From: Shinella zoogloeoides
GTDB taxonomy: Bacteria; Pseudomonadota; Alphaproteobacteria; Rhizobiales; Rhizobiaceae
DNA: 64,000 bases
NCBI RefSeq assembly: GCF_022682305.1
Contig: NZ_CP093528.1
Span: forward strand, 1,253,501-1,317,500
Direction: 5' to 3'
Part shown: positions 35,825 to 45,775 of the stretch, in pieces
Layout: the number at the start of each line of letters is the position of its first letter
How positions within the stretch are numbered: position 1 is the first letter of the stretch
Notes under the pieces: generated by a model
What the model saw: only the letters and a program-made list of their open reading frames with translations
Told to the model about the DNA's origin: nothing
The model's database searches: none
Position numbers and translations under genes: made by a program

Positions 35825-37360
35825 TCAGGCTTCCAGAACCGGCAGGATACCCTTGGTGACGGAAGCGGCGAGCGCGCCCGAGGAGACGAACGTGCCGGCG
35901 GCGGCGAGGTCCGGCGCCATGTAGCGGTCTTCCTCCAGCGTCGGCACGACGGTGCGCAGCGCGGCGACGACCTTCTTCAACTCCGGGCTGGTCACGAGCG
36001 GGGCGCGGAACTCGATGCCCTGTGCGGCCGTCAGCGCCTCGATGCCGATGATGGCGGAGAGGTTTTCCGTCATGCGCAGCAGGCGATGTGCGCCGTGGCA
36101 GGCCATGGAGACATGGTCTTCCTGGTTGGCGGAGGTCGGGGTGGAGTCGACCGAGGCCGGGTGCGACATCTGCTTGTTTTCGCTCATCAGCGCGGCCGAG
36201 GTGACTTCCGCGATCATCAGGCCGGAATTGAGACCCGGCTTCTTGGCGAGGAAGGCCGGGAGGCCGAAGGAGAGGGCGGGATCGACCAGAAGCGCGATGC
36301 GGCGCTGGGCGATGGCGCCGACTTCGCAAGTCGCGATCGCGATCTGGTCGGCGGCGAAGGCGACCGGCTCGGCATGGAAGTTGCCGCCCGAAACCACGCT
36401 GTTGTCCGAAAGGACGAGCGGGTTGTCGGTCACGGCATTGGCTTCGATCTCGAGCGTATGGGCGGCCGAGCGCAGAAGATCGAGGCAGGCGCCGTCGACC
36501 TGCGGCTGGCAGCGGATGCAATAGGGGTCCTGCACGCGCTCGTCGCCGTTGATGTGGCTTTCGCGGATGACTGAGCCGGCCAGCAGCGCGCGGAGCGTCG
36601 CGGCGGCGTCGATCTGGCCCTTGTGGCCGCGCAGCGTGTGGATATCGGGGTGGAACGGCGCGGAGGACCCCATGGCGGCGTCGGTGGAGAGTGCGCCGGT
36701 AACGAGGGCGGCCTGCGCGGCGCGATGAGCGCGGAAGAGGCCGGCAAGTGCAAGGCCGGTCGAGACCTGCGTGCCGTTGATGAGGGCAAGGCCTTCCTTC
36801 GCGGCGAGCACGACCGGCTTCAGGCCGGCCTTTTCGAGCGCCTTGCCGCCTGACAGACGTTCGCCGGCATAGATGGCTTCACCTTCGCCGATCATAACCG
36901 CTGTCATGTGGGCGAGGGGGGCAAGGTCGCCGGACGCGCCGACGGAACCCTGTTCGGGAATGACCGGAATGACGCCCTTGGCCTGCATGGATTCCAGAAG
37001 ACGGACGATCTCGATGCGAACGCCGGACGCGCCGCGGCCGAGCGAGATGAGCTTCAGCGCCATGACGAGGCGAACGATGTTTTCCGCGAGCGGTTTGCCG
37101 ACGCCGCAGCAGTGCGACAGGATCAGGTTGCGCTGGAGCGTGGCGACGTCGGCCGGGGCGATCTTGATGGAGGCGAGCTTGCCGAAGCCGGTATTGATGC
37201 CGTAGACCGGCTCGTCGCCGGCGGCGATTTCCGCGATGCGTGCGGCGGCCTTCTCGATGCCGGCGTCGAAGGCGGCGTCGAGCTTTGCGGCCTCGCCGGT
37301 CCAGTAGATGGTTTCAAGGGTCTTGAGGGGCACGGAGCCCGGGTGAAGCGTGATCGTCAT
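35825..37360 (-). CDS. hutH: Histidine ammonia-lyase
   Basis: A 511-residue MIO-dependent lyase that converts histidine to urocanate and ammonia. The self-cyclising triad Ala142-Ser143-Gly144 lies in [15 protein letters not shown], at the same positions as in characterised bacterial enzymes. [11 protein letters not shown] near 53-63 carries the active-site Tyr. It follows hutI by 41 bp in the same orientation and abuts hutG. Confidence 0.98.
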   Translation of the reverse strand: MTITLHPGSVPLKTLETIYWTGEAAKLDAAFDAGIEKAAARIAEIAAGDEPVYGINTGFGKLASIKIAPADVATLQRNLILSHCCGVGKPLAENIVRLVMALKLISLGRGASGVRIEIVRLLESMQAKGVIPVIPEQGSVGASGDLAPLAHMTAVMIGEGEAIYAGERLSGGKALEKAGLKPVVLAAKEGLALINGTQVSTGLALAGLFRAHRAAQAALVTGALSTDAAMGSSAPFHPDIHTLRGHKGQIDAAATLRALLAGSVIRESHINGDERVQDPYCIRCQPQVDGACLDLLRSAAHTLEIEANAVTDNPLVLSDNSVVSGGNFHAEPVAFAADQIAIATCEVGAIAQRRIALLVDPALSFGLPAFLAKKPGLNSGLMIAEVTSAALMSENKQMSHPASVDSTPTSANQEDHVSMACHGAHRLLRMTENLSAIIGIEALTAAQGIEFRAPLVTSPELKKVVAALRTVVPTLEEDRYMAPDLAAAGTFVSSGALAASVTKGILPVLEA

Positions 37361-37401
37361 GGTTCATTCCCCGATGCAGCTAAGGCTGCGGCTTGACTGA
37401 A

Positions 37402-38619
37402 TTAATTTCCGCTGCGGATGCGGGCGTGCATGGGGTTGAAGCCCATGCGATAGACCAGTTCCGCCGGCCGGCCGATGTCCCAGAGGACGAAGTCCGCCCA
37501 TTTTCCGGCCTCCAGCGTCCCCACCTCGTCGACCAGCCCGAGCGCGCGGGCGGCTTCGCGCGTCGTTCCGGCGATGCATTCCTCGACGGTCATGCCGAAG
37601 AGGGTTGCGGCCATGTTCATGGTGAGGAGGAGGGAGGTGAGCGGCGACGTGCCGGGATTGGCGTCGGTTGCGACGGCCATCCGGACGCCGTGCTTGCGGA
37701 AGAGATCGACCGGCGGCTTCTTCGTTTCGCGGATGAAGTAGAAGGCGCCCGGCAGGATGACGGCGACGGTGCCGGCCTTGGCCATCGCGGCCGCGCCCGC
37801 ATCGTCGGTATATTCGAGGTGATCGGCCGAAAGCGCGTTGTAACGGGCGGCGAGTTCCGCGCCGTGAAGGTTGGAAAGCTGGTCGGCATGAAGCTTGACC
37901 GGCAGGCCATGGGCCTTCGCGGCCTCGAAGACCTCGGTCATTTCCGCCGTCGAGAAGGCGATACCCTCGCAGAAGCCGTCCACGGCATCGGCAAGCCCCT
38001 CGGCCGCGACGGCCGGCAGCATCTCGGTGACGACCTTCTTTATATAGGCGATCTTGTCGCCGTTCATCTCCGGCGGCAGCGCATGGGCGCCGAGGAAGGT
38101 CGTGCGCACGGTGATGTCGCGCTCCTCGGCGATGCGGCGGGCCGCACGCAGCGACTTCAGTTCGTTTTCCGTATCGAGGCCATAACCGGACTTCATCTCG
38201 ACCGTCGTCACGCCCTCGGCGATCAGCGCGTCGAGGCGGGGCAGGGTTTCCCGTACCAGATCGTCCTCGCTCGCCGCGCGCAGCGCCTTGACGGACGAAA
38301 CGATACCGCCGCCGGCCCGCGCGATCTCTTCGTAGGATGCGCCGGCAAGGCGAAGCTCGAACTCATGGGCGCGGTCGCCGGCATGCACGAGATGGGTATG
38401 GCAGTCGATGAGGCCCGGCGTGATCCAGCGGCCCTCGCAGTCGATGTTCTCGGCGCAGGAGAATTCGCCGGGAAGCTCGGCCTCCGGACCCGCGAAGGCG
38501 ATGCGGCCGTCGACGACCGCGATGGCGCCGTTCTCCACGATGCCGAGGCCGGGCATATCTTCCCTGAGCGTGGCGAGTCTGGCGTTACTCCAGACGCGAG
38601 CGTTTTCCTTTGCCGTCAT
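37402..38619 (-). CDS. hutI: Imidazolonepropionase
   Basis: A 405-residue amidohydrolase-superfamily enzyme opening the imidazolone ring to give N-formimidoyl-glutamate. Metal motifs: [12 protein letters not shown] (HxH), KLHADQLSN (His) and VATDANPGT (Asp). ATG 38619 is preceded by GAAGAGG; the frame is open far upstream but there it only lies antisense to hutF. First gene of the hutIHGUD operon, divergent from hutF, with a HutC-type palindrome between. Confidence 0.97.
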   Translation of the reverse strand: MTAKENARVWSNARLATLREDMPGLGIVENGAIAVVDGRIAFAGPEAELPGEFSCAENIDCEGRWITPGLIDCHTHLVHAGDRAHEFELRLAGASYEEIARAGGGIVSSVKALRAASEDDLVRETLPRLDALIAEGVTTVEMKSGYGLDTENELKSLRAARRIAEERDITVRTTFLGAHALPPEMNGDKIAYIKKVVTEMLPAVAAEGLADAVDGFCEGIAFSTAEMTEVFEAAKAHGLPVKLHADQLSNLHGAELAARYNALSADHLEYTDDAGAAAMAKAGTVAVILPGAFYFIRETKKPPVDLFRKHGVRMAVATDANPGTSPLTSLLLTMNMAATLFGMTVEECIAGTTREAARALGLVDEVGTLEAGKWADFVLWDIGRPAELVYRMGFNPMHARIRSGN

Positions 38620-38649
38620 CGTGATTGCCTCTTCCCTGTGATGGATATA

Positions 38650-38661
38650 ATGTATATACAT
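38650..38661. promoter_or_regulatory. Probable HutC operator
   Basis: A perfect 12-bp palindrome, ATGTATATACAT, sits centrally in the 102-bp hutI/hutF divergent region. HutC-type GntR regulators are known to bind TGTATATACA-like palindromes. On the minus strand a TTGCGT with a TATACA 16 bp later would place the hutI -10 inside the operator, which fits repression. Confidence 0.75.
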
Positions 38662-38721
38662 AATCATGCCGGACGCAAGCGGCAATTTTCGGGGTGGGTA
38701 TATCGGGAGAGGAGACTGGCC

Positions 38722-40065
38722 ATGGCCGTCATTCATGCAAGGCAAGCGCTTCTGGCGAGCGGCTGGGCGAACAATGTGCGTATCGGCATCGAGGGCGGAC
38801 GCATCGTCGCCATCGAAAGCAGGGCCGCCGCGCCCGGCGACGAGCGTCACGACACGATCGTCGCCGGCATGCCGAACCTGCACAGCCACGCCTTCCAGCG
38901 CGGCATGGCGGGCCTTGCCGAAACGCGCGGCCCGGGCAATGACAGTTTCTGGAGCTGGCGCAACGTCATGTACCGCTTTGCGCTCTCCATGACGCCGGAC
39001 GACGTCGAGGCCGTCGCCGCGCAGCTCTATGTGGAAATGCTGGAGGCCGGTTTCACCCGCGTCGGCGAATTCCATTACCTGCATCACGACAAGGATGGCG
39101 GCCATTACGGCGATATCGCCGAGATGGCCGCGCGAATCGCTTCCGCCGCGTCCGCGACGGGCATCGCGCTGACGCTGCTGCCCGTCTTCTATGCCCATGC
39201 CGGCTTCGGCGGCACCGCGCCGGGCGAGGGGCAGCGCCGCTTCATCAACGACCGTGATTCCTATGCGGCCCTTCTGGAACGCTGCCGCGCCCTAACGGAT
39301 GCGCTGCCGAACGGCGTCACCGGCGTTGCGCCGCACAGCCTGCGCGCCGTCACGCCCGATGAGCTGAGCGCCGTCGTCACGATGGCCGGTGACGCGCCGG
39401 TCCATATCCACATAGCCGAACAGGTGAAGGAAGTGGAGGATAGCGTCGCCTGGTCCGGCCGCCGTCCGGTGGAATGGCTGCTCGACAACCAGAAGGTCGA
39501 CGGCCGCTGGTGCTTCATCCACGCGACTCACATGACGGATGCCGAAACGCTCGGCATGGCGAAAGCCGGCGCCATTGCCGGCCTCTGCCCCGTGACGGAG
39601 GCCAATCTCGGCGACGGCACGTTCCCGGCGCCCGATTTCCTCGCTGCCGGCGGCCGCTATGGCGTCGGCTCCGATTCGAACGTGCTGATCGGCCTGCCGG
39701 ATGAACTGCGCCAGCTCGAATATTCCCAGCGCCTCCATCATCGCGCCCGCAACGTGCTGGCTGCGCCCGGCGGTTCGACGGGCCGCGCGCTCTTCGACGG
39801 CGCGCTTGCCGGCGGCGCGGCGGCGCTGGGCGTCGAGGCCGGGCTTGCGGTCGGCAATGCGGCCGATTTCGTCAGCCTCAAGGCCCGCCACGGCCTTGAC
39901 CTTGCCGGCGACGGACTTCTCGACGGCTGGATCTTCGCCAATGGGGCGGCGGTCGATTGCGTCTGGGTGGACGGCCGCAAGCAGGTCGAGGGCGGCCGGC
40001 ATGTTGCGCGCGAGGCCGTCGGCCGGCGTTTCACGGCGACCATGCGGGCGCTCGCCGAGGGCTGA
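38722..40065 (+). CDS. hutF: Formimidoylglutamate deiminase
   Basis: A 447-residue amidohydrolase converting N-formimidoyl-L-glutamate to N-formylglutamate and ammonia, which HutG then hydrolyses. Metal-site motifs are [29 protein letters not shown] and [20 protein letters not shown] lies before the ATG. It is transcribed away from hutI and ends 11 bp before an apparent terminator. Having HutF with the FGase-type HutG defines the five-step pathway rather than the four-step formimidoylglutamase route. Confidence 0.95.
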   Translation: MAVIHARQALLASGWANNVRIGIEGGRIVAIESRAAAPGDERHDTIVAGMPNLHSHAFQRGMAGLAETRGPGNDSFWSWRNVMYRFALSMTPDDVEAVAAQLYVEMLEAGFTRVGEFHYLHHDKDGGHYGDIAEMAARIASAASATGIALTLLPVFYAHAGFGGTAPGEGQRRFINDRDSYAALLERCRALTDALPNGVTGVAPHSLRAVTPDELSAVVTMAGDAPVHIHIAEQVKEVEDSVAWSGRRPVEWLLDNQKVDGRWCFIHATHMTDAETLGMAKAGAIAGLCPVTEANLGDGTFPAPDFLAAGGRYGVGSDSNVLIGLPDELRQLEYSQRLHHRARNVLAAPGGSTGRALFDGALAGGAAALGVEAGLAVGNAADFVSLKARHGLDLAGDGLLDGWIFANGAAVDCVWVDGRKQVEGGRHVAREAVGRRFTATMRALAEG

Positions 40066-40076
40066 GGGTGCTATTG

Positions 40077-40095
40077 AAAGGCGCCGCGGCCTTTT
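40077..40095 (+). terminator. Terminator-like hairpin after hutF
   Basis: AAAGGC / GCCTTT pair around a GCCGCG loop and run into TTTTC, 11 bp past the hutF stop. A second stem, GCCGGGC / GCCCGGC, follows at 40111-40132. Both would lie inside the hutC frame if translation began at the in-frame GTG 40068, which argues for a later hutC start. Confidence 0.55.
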
Positions 40096-40148
40096 CTAAA
40101 ACACGTGCTGGCCGGGCGAATCCATGCCCGGCGGAAGCGGAGGCGGCC

Positions 40149-40904
40149 ATTTCCATCGTTGAGGACAGAACGGGACCGGAGGCCAGGGAGCCGTCGCTGC
40201 ACCGCCGCATCCTGGAGGATGTGGAGGGCCGGATTCTTTCCGGCGAATGGCCTCCCGGCTACCGCATTCCCTTCGAGCACGAGTTGACCGAGCAGTACCA
40301 ATGCTCGCGCATGACGGTGAACAAGGCGATCACCGAGCTCGTCAAGCGCGGACTCATAGAGCGCCGCCGCAAGTCCGGCAGCTTTGTCACCCACCCGCAT
40401 GCCCAGTCCGCTGTCCTCGAAATCCACGACATCCGCCTGGAGGTCGAATCGCTCGGGCTTCCCTATCGCTACCAGCGCCGCACGCGTCTCGACCGCACGG
40501 CGAGGGCCGCCGACCGGCGCCTGATGGACCTGCCGGATGCTGCCCGGCTCACGGAAATCTCGGCCCTTCATTTCGCCGGCGCGCATCCCTTCTGTCTGGA
40601 AGACCGCCTGATCAACCTCAAGGCCGTGCCCGAGGCCGCCGGCGAGACCTTCGAAGATCTTGCGCCCGGTCCCTGGCTGATCAGCCGCGTGCCGTGGAGC
40701 GCCGCCGAGCACCGCATCCGCGCCGTCGGTGCCGATATCCGCGCCGCCGAACTCCTGGCCATCGCCCCCGGAACACCCTGCCTGGTCGTCGAGCGCCGCA
40801 CCTGGAGCGGCGGCCTCTATGTCACCCATGTACGCCTGACCTATCCGGGTGAAATGCATGAACTCGTGGCCGAATTCGCCCCGACGCATCCCAAGCAGCC
40901 TTGA
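40149..40904 (+). CDS. hutC: Histidine utilization repressor (GntR family)
   Basis: A GntR/HutC regulator; from ATT 40149 it has 251 residues. The winged helix reads LHRRILEDVEGRILSGEWPPG, then FEHELTEQYQCSRMTVNKAITEL. The C-terminal UTRA ligand domain would bind urocanate. No ATG, GTG, TTG or CTG lies in frame between 40075 and the DNA-binding helix. The ATT has GCGGAGG 5 nt upstream, the length fits HutC, and two hairpins occupy the space before it, so I favour ATT. The alternatives are GTG 40068 (278 aa) or TTG 40074, coupled to hutF. Confidence 0.88.
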   Translation: MSIVEDRTGPEAREPSLHRRILEDVEGRILSGEWPPGYRIPFEHELTEQYQCSRMTVNKAITELVKRGLIERRRKSGSFVTHPHAQSAVLEIHDIRLEVESLGLPYRYQRRTRLDRTARAADRRLMDLPDAARLTEISALHFAGAHPFCLEDRLINLKAVPEAAGETFEDLAPGPWLISRVPWSAAEHRIRAVGADIRAAELLAIAPGTPCLVVERRTWSGGLYVTHVRLTYPGEMHELVAEFAPTHPKQP

Positions 40905-41106
40905 GGGTGGACGAGAAGCCTCCACTCTGTCACAAGGTTTCCGGAACGCGACTGCCGGTATTTATAGATCGGGGTCGGGCGACCGATTGACGTCACGTCG
41001 CTGCCGCGAGATCACGCTGGCCGTTCTGCATTTCGCCTAATCCCATTCTCATTCATCCGATCTTGCCGGACCCTTGGTCCGGCGCAGGCCCGCAGGACCG
41101 TCAGCC

Positions 41107-41379
41107 ATGAGCAAGAAAACGAAACTGGAGCATTCCGAGCTTTCGGGAGAATTCACCGAAGACGGAATCACGGTCCTCGTCGACATCTCCCGCCCCGCCG
41201 GCACGCAGAACGACTGGAAGCTGGAAGTCATCACCCAGAACGAAGACCTCTTCGAATGGGACGAGCCCTTCGCCACAGACCGCGAGGCCTTCGACGAATT
41301 CCTGGCGACCGTCGCAAGGGACGGAATCGGCTCGTTTCTGGAAGAGATAGAGGAAGACGACGCCCCGACGACGCATTGA
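41107..41379 (+). CDS. Small conserved-type hypothetical protein
   Basis: A 90-residue acidic protein (LSGEFTEDGITVLVDISRP, DLFEWDEPFATDREAFDEF, FLEEIEEDD tail) without a recognised domain. No signal or membrane segment. It is the last gene before the tRNA-Val island, so it belongs to the host chromosome side. The reading frame shows normal codon bias. It could be a regulatory or RNA-associated small protein, but nothing shows this. Confidence 0.6.
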   Translation: MSKKTKLEHSELSGEFTEDGITVLVDISRPAGTQNDWKLEVITQNEDLFEWDEPFATDREAFDEFLATVARDGIGSFLEEIEEDDAPTTH

Positions 41380-41413
41380 GGTACGAGCCTGCCGCAGGCA
41401 GGCTGAAATGACA

Positions 41414-41440
41414 AAAGCCCCGCTTTTGCAGGGCTTTACA
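41414..41440 (+). terminator. Hairpin after the 90-residue gene
   Basis: AAAGCCC / GGGCTTT with an inner GC / GC pair forms a terminator-like hairpin 34 bp past the stop. The following T-rich tract is weak. Confidence 0.45.
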
Positions 41441-41459
41441 TATATTCTTGAAGAGAAAA

Positions 41460-41482
41460 TGGTGGGCGATGAGAGACTCGAA
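41460..41482. repeat. attL: 23-bp copy of the tRNA-Val 3' end
   Basis: The 23 bases are identical to the tRNA-Val 3' end, from CCA through the acceptor strand into the T loop. Bases beyond it diverge from the tRNA (with patchy similarity for ~15 nt), so it is not a second tRNA gene. Confidence 0.9.
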
Positions 41483-41590
41483 GTCGCCTATCCTCTAGAA
41501 TCCTCACTGAAAACATTTAGCTTTTCGGCGTGGCGTTTCGGAAAACCATAGCAGTGAAACCTAACAGGTTCAACCTATGGAGACCGACTT

Positions 41591-41821
41591 ATGACCACCA
41601 ATTCCTTCGACGCCATCTACAAGCCATCCGTCGCTGAAACCGTCCACATGCTGAGGAACCCACAGCTTGCCATCGGATGGGCGCTTGAACACCTCCCGCA
41701 CCAGATGGTGGAATTCTTCACAGAGTGGAAAGCCCACGAGGACGAATACCTCTGGTCCATCAACATGACGGCCTGGGTGGAGTCCACTCGGGACGACGAG
41801 ACCCCTGAAGAAGCCGCTTAA
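41591..41821 (+). CDS. Small hypothetical island protein
   Basis: 76 residues (start MTTNSFDAIYKPSVAETVHML), with two Trp-rich helices (LAIGWALEHLPHQMVEFFTEW, then YLWSINMTAWVESTR, quoted separately). No family is recognised. GGAGA sits 8 nt before the ATG. It is the first gene inside the left junction and is followed closely by the truncated HTH gene in the same direction, so the two may have been one unit. Confidence 0.6.
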   Translation: MTTNSFDAIYKPSVAETVHMLRNPQLAIGWALEHLPHQMVEFFTEWKAHEDEYLWSINMTAWVESTRDDETPEEAA

Positions 41822-41898
41822 TGCCGCACTAGCTTGGTGTGGAACTCGGAGGGGCGGCGCATTCTGCCCCTCCCATATTGCGACCTTGGGAGAGTATC

Positions 41899-42117
41899 TT
41901 GTCCAGCAATCGCCCACTTCACGCCTACCTCGACGCAGGCCGGTACATGATGGCCATGTCCACCGAGTTTGAGCTACCGATTTCCATATGGGTCACGTAC
42001 CTGGGAGCCGCCATCTGGTCCGAAAGGCGTATTGGAGAAGTCCCGATGAGCCTTGAAGAGCTTGCCGCCAGAACCGGAAAGACACCTCAGGCGACATCTG
42101 CCCACCTTCGATACTGA
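41899..42117 (+). pseudogene. HTH-type regulator gene truncated by the IS3 element
   Basis: The frame starts at TTG 41899 with GGGAGAG upstream. It encodes about 72 residues ending MSLEELAARTGKTPQATSAHLRY, which looks like the start of a helix-turn-helix or winged-helix domain. The stop codon is the TGA that begins the IS3 terminal repeat at 42115, so the original 3' end is lost. No continuation is seen on the other side of the element, which suggests a deletion. A longer in-frame GTG start at 41839 is possible. Confidence 0.6.
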
Positions 42118-42153
42118 ACCGCGCCGAGTTTACCGGAGACCGTTTGGTTTAAG

Positions 42154-43059
42154 TTATGCGGCCATGGCTGGCGCGTCCAGCATGGCATGGTATCGTTCTT
42201 CTGCCTCGGCTGGCGGTATGTTGCCGATGGGCTCCAGAAGGCGTCGGTTGTTGAACCAGTCCACCCATTCGAGTGTGGCGAACTCCACGGCTTCGAAGTT
42301 GCGCCATGGTCCCCGGCGATGGATGACCTCGGCTTTGTAAAGGCCGTTGATCGTTTCGGCGAGAGCGTTGTCATAGGAATCACCGACGCTCCCGACAGAC
42401 GGCTCGATGCCCGCCTCCGCCAGCCGCTCAGAATAGCGAATCGACACGTATTGCGAGCCGCGGTCGGAATGATGAACCAGCCCGCCCCGTTTGACGGGCC
42501 GCCGATCATGAAGTGCCTGCTCCAGAGCATCGAGGACAAAGCCCGCATGGGCAGTCCGGCTTGCCCGCCAACCGACGATACGTCGGGCAAAGGCATCGAT
42601 CACGAAGGCCACGTAAACGAAGCCCTGCCAGGTCGCGACATAGGTGAAATCGGATAACCACAGCATGTTCGGCGCGGGAGCCTTGAAGTGGCGATTGACG
42701 CGGTCGAGCGGACACGGGGCAGACTTGTCCGATACAGTGGTTTTGATCGGCTTGCCACGAATGATGCCTTGAAGACCCATCATTCTCATGAGCCTTGCGA
42801 CGGTGCAGCGAGCGATATCGAAGCCTTCTCGCTGCAACTGTCGCCACACTTTCCGCACGCCATAGACCTGGAAGTTCTCGTTGAACACCCGGCGTATCTC
42901 GACTTTCATAGCCATATCGCGCCGGGCGCGGGCCGATAGGCGACCCACGTCCGTGCGCTTGGCGACGACTTCATAATAGGTGGACGGGGCAATCGGCAGC
43001 AGCCTGCAGATCGGCTCGACCCCGAGCACCGAGCGGTGTTCGTCGATGAAGGAAATCAT
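42154..43059 (-). CDS. IS3-family transposase OrfB (DDE integrase domain)
   Basis: 301 residues. The N-terminal HTH_21-like domain ([27 protein letters not shown]) is followed by a retroviral-integrase-fold rve domain. DDE residues are in LSDFTYV (D), HHSDRGSQY (D) and [12 protein letters not shown] (E). Its ATG overlaps the orfA stop in ATGA, giving coupling or programmed frameshift fusion to OrfA. It appears intact. Confidence 0.93.
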   Translation of the reverse strand: MISFIDEHRSVLGVEPICRLLPIAPSTYYEVVAKRTDVGRLSARARRDMAMKVEIRRVFNENFQVYGVRKVWRQLQREGFDIARCTVARLMRMMGLQGIIRGKPIKTTVSDKSAPCPLDRVNRHFKAPAPNMLWLSDFTYVATWQGFVYVAFVIDAFARRIVGWRASRTAHAGFVLDALEQALHDRRPVKRGGLVHHSDRGSQYVSIRYSERLAEAGIEPSVGSVGDSYDNALAETINGLYKAEVIHRRGPWRNFEAVEFATLEWVDWFNNRRLLEPIGNIPPAEAEERYHAMLDAPAMAA

Positions 43060-43385
43060 CGCTTCATTGGGCGGTCGAGCTCCGCCATCGCAAAATACGC
43101 AGAGGCTTTGCGCAAAATCTCGTTGGCCTGACGAAGCTCGCGGTTCTCCCGCTCCAGAGCCTTCATCTTCTCGGCGACGTCACTCGGCAGGCCAGCTCGC
43201 TTGCCGCTGTCCACCTCAGCCTTCTTCACCCATTCATTGAGCGTATGCGCCGAGCAGCCGATCTTGGCAGCTATGGAAGACACGGCCGCCCACCGCGAAG
43301 GATGCTCTGCTTCATGCTCGACAACCATTCGAACGGCGCGGGCGCGCACTTCGGGAGAAAACTTGTTCGTCGTCTTGCTTGTCAT
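43056..43385 (-). CDS. IS3-family transposase OrfA (HTH)
   Basis: 109 residues: an N-terminal helix-turn-helix ([41 protein letters not shown]), followed by a leucine-zipper-like helix ([22 protein letters not shown]). This is the DNA-binding, terminal-repeat-recognising subunit. The tail AELDRPMKR runs into orfB. It lies within the 1,321-bp element and is intact. Confidence 0.93.
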   Translation of the reverse strand: MTSKTTNKFSPEVRARAVRMVVEHEAEHPSRWAAVSSIAAKIGCSAHTLNEWVKKAEVDSGKRAGLPSDVAEKMKALERENRELRQANEILRKASAYFAMAELDRPMKR

Positions 43386-43734
43386 AGACCCTACTTCTCA
43401 CAAGTTGGGGTCTCCGGCAAACCCGGTGCGGTTCAATCATTATGTATTTTTAGAGGGGTGGTCCAATTCTCAGGTATCCCCAGGACGTGGCAAATCTCCA
43501 TGCGCTGCGCAAACAACCATGAGGTGACTTTCCTCTTGGAGCGTCCTCCTGTGAGGCGTTCCAATACGTGATTCATTGCCCTCTCAGCTTCATGGTGGCA
43601 ACGGATCACGGCCCCGATGTCATCTCCTTCAAGCAGGGCAGGCAGTAGTCTCTTTGCGTCAATCGTGTGCTGTACAGTTGACTGGCCTATGTCCACGCTT
43701 TGTGTCTCTCTTGGCATCGTCTGGTCGTAAGCGG

Positions 43735-45363
43735 TCAGCCGATGGCGTCAGGCTTGAAGTTCCATGGCATAAGCGCCTCGATATCCGCTACCGGCCAGCC
43801 TTGAGCGATGCGGGTCAAGGTCTGGGATAGCCAGTTCAGCGGATCGACGCTGTTCATTCTGCAGGTCTGCAGCAAGGTGGCCAGCGTGGCCCATGTCCGT
43901 CCACCGCCCTCACTTCCGGCGAACAGACTGTTCTTTCTCGTAATTGTTTGGGGCCTGATCGCGCGTTCGACTATGTTGGAGTCGATTTCGATACGGCCGT
44001 CCATCAGGAAGCGTTCGAGGGCCTCACGCCGCGTGAGCGCGTAGCGGATCGCCTCAGCAGTTTTGGATTTTCCCGAGACCTTACCCAGCTCCTTTTCCCA
44101 CAGCTCGAAGAGGCTGGTGACGATGACCGAGGACGTTTCCTGACGGCGGCGGGCTCGGGTGCCGGCGTCCTTGCCGCGAACCTCGTCCTCGACCTTCCAC
44201 AGTTCGGTCATGGCGACGATGGTGTCTGTCGCCGTCTGCGAGACCCCGCTGATGTGCAGGTCGTAAAACTTGCGCCGAAGATGAGCCCAACAGCCCGCCA
44301 GCTGGATCGTCTCGTTGCTCCCGGTCTTGGCCCGCGCCTTGGCCAGGTTGCTATAGGCCGAGTAACCGTCGACCTGCAGGATGCCGCTAAAGCCGGAGAG
44401 ATGCCGCGCCACGCACTCGGCGCCTCGGCTGTCTTCAAACCGATAAGCAACCATCGGCGGGCTGGTTCCGCCGTAGGGTCGATCATCGCGCGCGTAAGCC
44501 CAAAGCCAGGCTTTCGTCGTTTTCCCTGAGCCGGGCGCCAAGGTGGGCAAGGTCGTTTCGTCGGCAAAGACCCTTTCGCCCTCTTTGACCCGCTCGAGGA
44601 TATAATCGGCGCAGATCTGAAGCTCGAAGCCCAGATGCCCCATCCATTGGGCCATCAAATTCCGGCTGATCTCGACGCCGTCGCGCAAATAGATCGCCTC
44701 CTGGCGGTAAAGTGGAAGACCGTCGGCGTATTTGGAGACGGCGATATAGGCGAGCAGCCGCTCCGTCGGCAGGCCGCTTTCGATGATGTGTGCCGGCGCC
44801 AGGGCCTGGATCACGCCGTCGCGTGCCCGGAAAGCGTATTTGGGGCGGCGCGTCACGATGACCCGGAACTTCGGCGGCACGACATCCAGCCGTTCTGAGC
44901 GGTCTTCCCCGATCAGAACCTTCTCCAGCCCCGCGCACTCGGCGGGGACGTCCGGTTCGATCACCTCCTCGATGCGTTCGAGATGAGCGGCAAAGCCCTT
45001 GCGCGGACGCGGGGCGCGTTTCGGCTTGTCACCGGAAGCGCGATCAAGTTCGCTCTGGATCGCCGAAAGGCCGGTCTCGATCTCCTCGAAGGCAAAGGAC
45101 ACTTGCTCGTCGTTGACGGCCAGGCGCAGCCGCTCGGAACGCGTGCCATGTTGGGTGCGCTGCAGAACCTTCAGGATCGATGTGAGGTTGGCAATCCGCT
45201 CGTTGGCGCTTTTCTCGACCGCTTCCAGTCGGGTGATCTCGGCTTGTGCCGCGACAAGCCGAGCCTCGTTCGCAGCCCGTTCCTCGGCCATCGCTGATAT
45301 CATCGCTTTCAGCGCATCGACGTCGTCCGGCAGGTCGGGAATGGGCAAAACCATGGGAGGCAA
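43735..45363 (-). CDS. tnpC: IS66 transposase TnpC
   Basis: 542 residues. An N-terminal coiled coil (AQAEITRLEAVEKSANERIANL) precedes the IS66 zinc-ribbon-like and DDE domains. Candidate catalytic acids are in VFADETTLP (D), GILQVDGYSAY (D) and IDSNIVERAIRP (E). Last gene of the three-gene IS66 operon. It appears intact and ends 8 bp inside the left terminal repeat. Confidence 0.93.
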   Translation of the reverse strand: MPPMVLPIPDLPDDVDALKAMISAMAEERAANEARLVAAQAEITRLEAVEKSANERIANLTSILKVLQRTQHGTRSERLRLAVNDEQVSFAFEEIETGLSAIQSELDRASGDKPKRAPRPRKGFAAHLERIEEVIEPDVPAECAGLEKVLIGEDRSERLDVVPPKFRVIVTRRPKYAFRARDGVIQALAPAHIIESGLPTERLLAYIAVSKYADGLPLYRQEAIYLRDGVEISRNLMAQWMGHLGFELQICADYILERVKEGERVFADETTLPTLAPGSGKTTKAWLWAYARDDRPYGGTSPPMVAYRFEDSRGAECVARHLSGFSGILQVDGYSAYSNLAKARAKTGSNETIQLAGCWAHLRRKFYDLHISGVSQTATDTIVAMTELWKVEDEVRGKDAGTRARRRQETSSVIVTSLFELWEKELGKVSGKSKTAEAIRYALTRREALERFLMDGRIEIDSNIVERAIRPQTITRKNSLFAGSEGGGRTWATLATLLQTCRMNSVDPLNWLSQTLTRIAQGWPVADIEALMPWNFKPDAIG

Positions 45364-45430
45364 TAGAGCACAAAAGCAGCCGTTTTCCCAACCATTACAG
45401 CGACATGATTCATCTTGCCGCAGGCCGATA

Positions 45431-45775
45431 TCAGCCCGTCAGCAGCGGTCGCCGAACCTTGGCCGGACGGATCTTCTTCCAATCCATTCCAGCCAGCAGC
45501 GCCATTAGTTGCGAATGGTCGAGACGCACCCGCGCCGCCGATATGCCCGGCCAGCAGAAGCTGTTCTCTTCCAGGGTTTTCGAATAGAGACAGACCCCGC
45601 TGCCGTCCCACCAGACGATCCGGACACGGTCCGCCCGTTTCGATCTGAACACGTAAAGCGCGCCATTGAACGGGTCGAGGCCGCCTTCCCGCACCAGCGC
45701 CATCAAGGATGCGGCCCCCTTGCGGAAGTCGACCGGCTGGCACGACACGTAAACCACAACGCCGGAAGCGATCAT
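45431..45775 (-). CDS. tnpB: IS66 accessory protein TnpB
   Basis: 114 residues of the IS66 Orf2/TnpB family: VYVSCQPVDFRKGAASLMALV, then GALYVFRSKRADRVRIVWWDGSG and the end LAGMDWKKIRPA. Its role in transposition is unclear but it is required for many IS66 members. The start overlaps the tnpA stop in ATGA. Confidence 0.93.
   Translation of the reverse strand: MIASGVVVYVSCQPVDFRKGAASLMALVREGGLDPFNGALYVFRSKRADRVRIVWWDGSGVCLYSKTLEENSFCWPGISAARVRLDHSQLMALLAGMDWKKIRPAKVRRPLLTG

Larger units (their letters stand above)
42115..43435 (-). mobile_element. IS3-family insertion sequence
   Basis: 1,321 bp bounded by ~27-bp imperfect inverted repeats (TGAACCGC[G/A]CCG, then GTTT, then CCGGAGACC, with three mismatches). 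It carries overlapping orfA and orfB on the minus strand. The bases flanking the two ends (ATAC and ATCA) do not form a target duplication, and two unrelated truncated genes lie on either side. This looks like the product of an IS-mediated deletion or recombination rather than a simple insertion. Confidence 0.9.

Noticed and set aside
41460..41560. A second tRNA gene at the left island end
   Set aside because: Only the 23 bases of the tRNA-Val 3' end are present; no D arm or anticodon arm follows.
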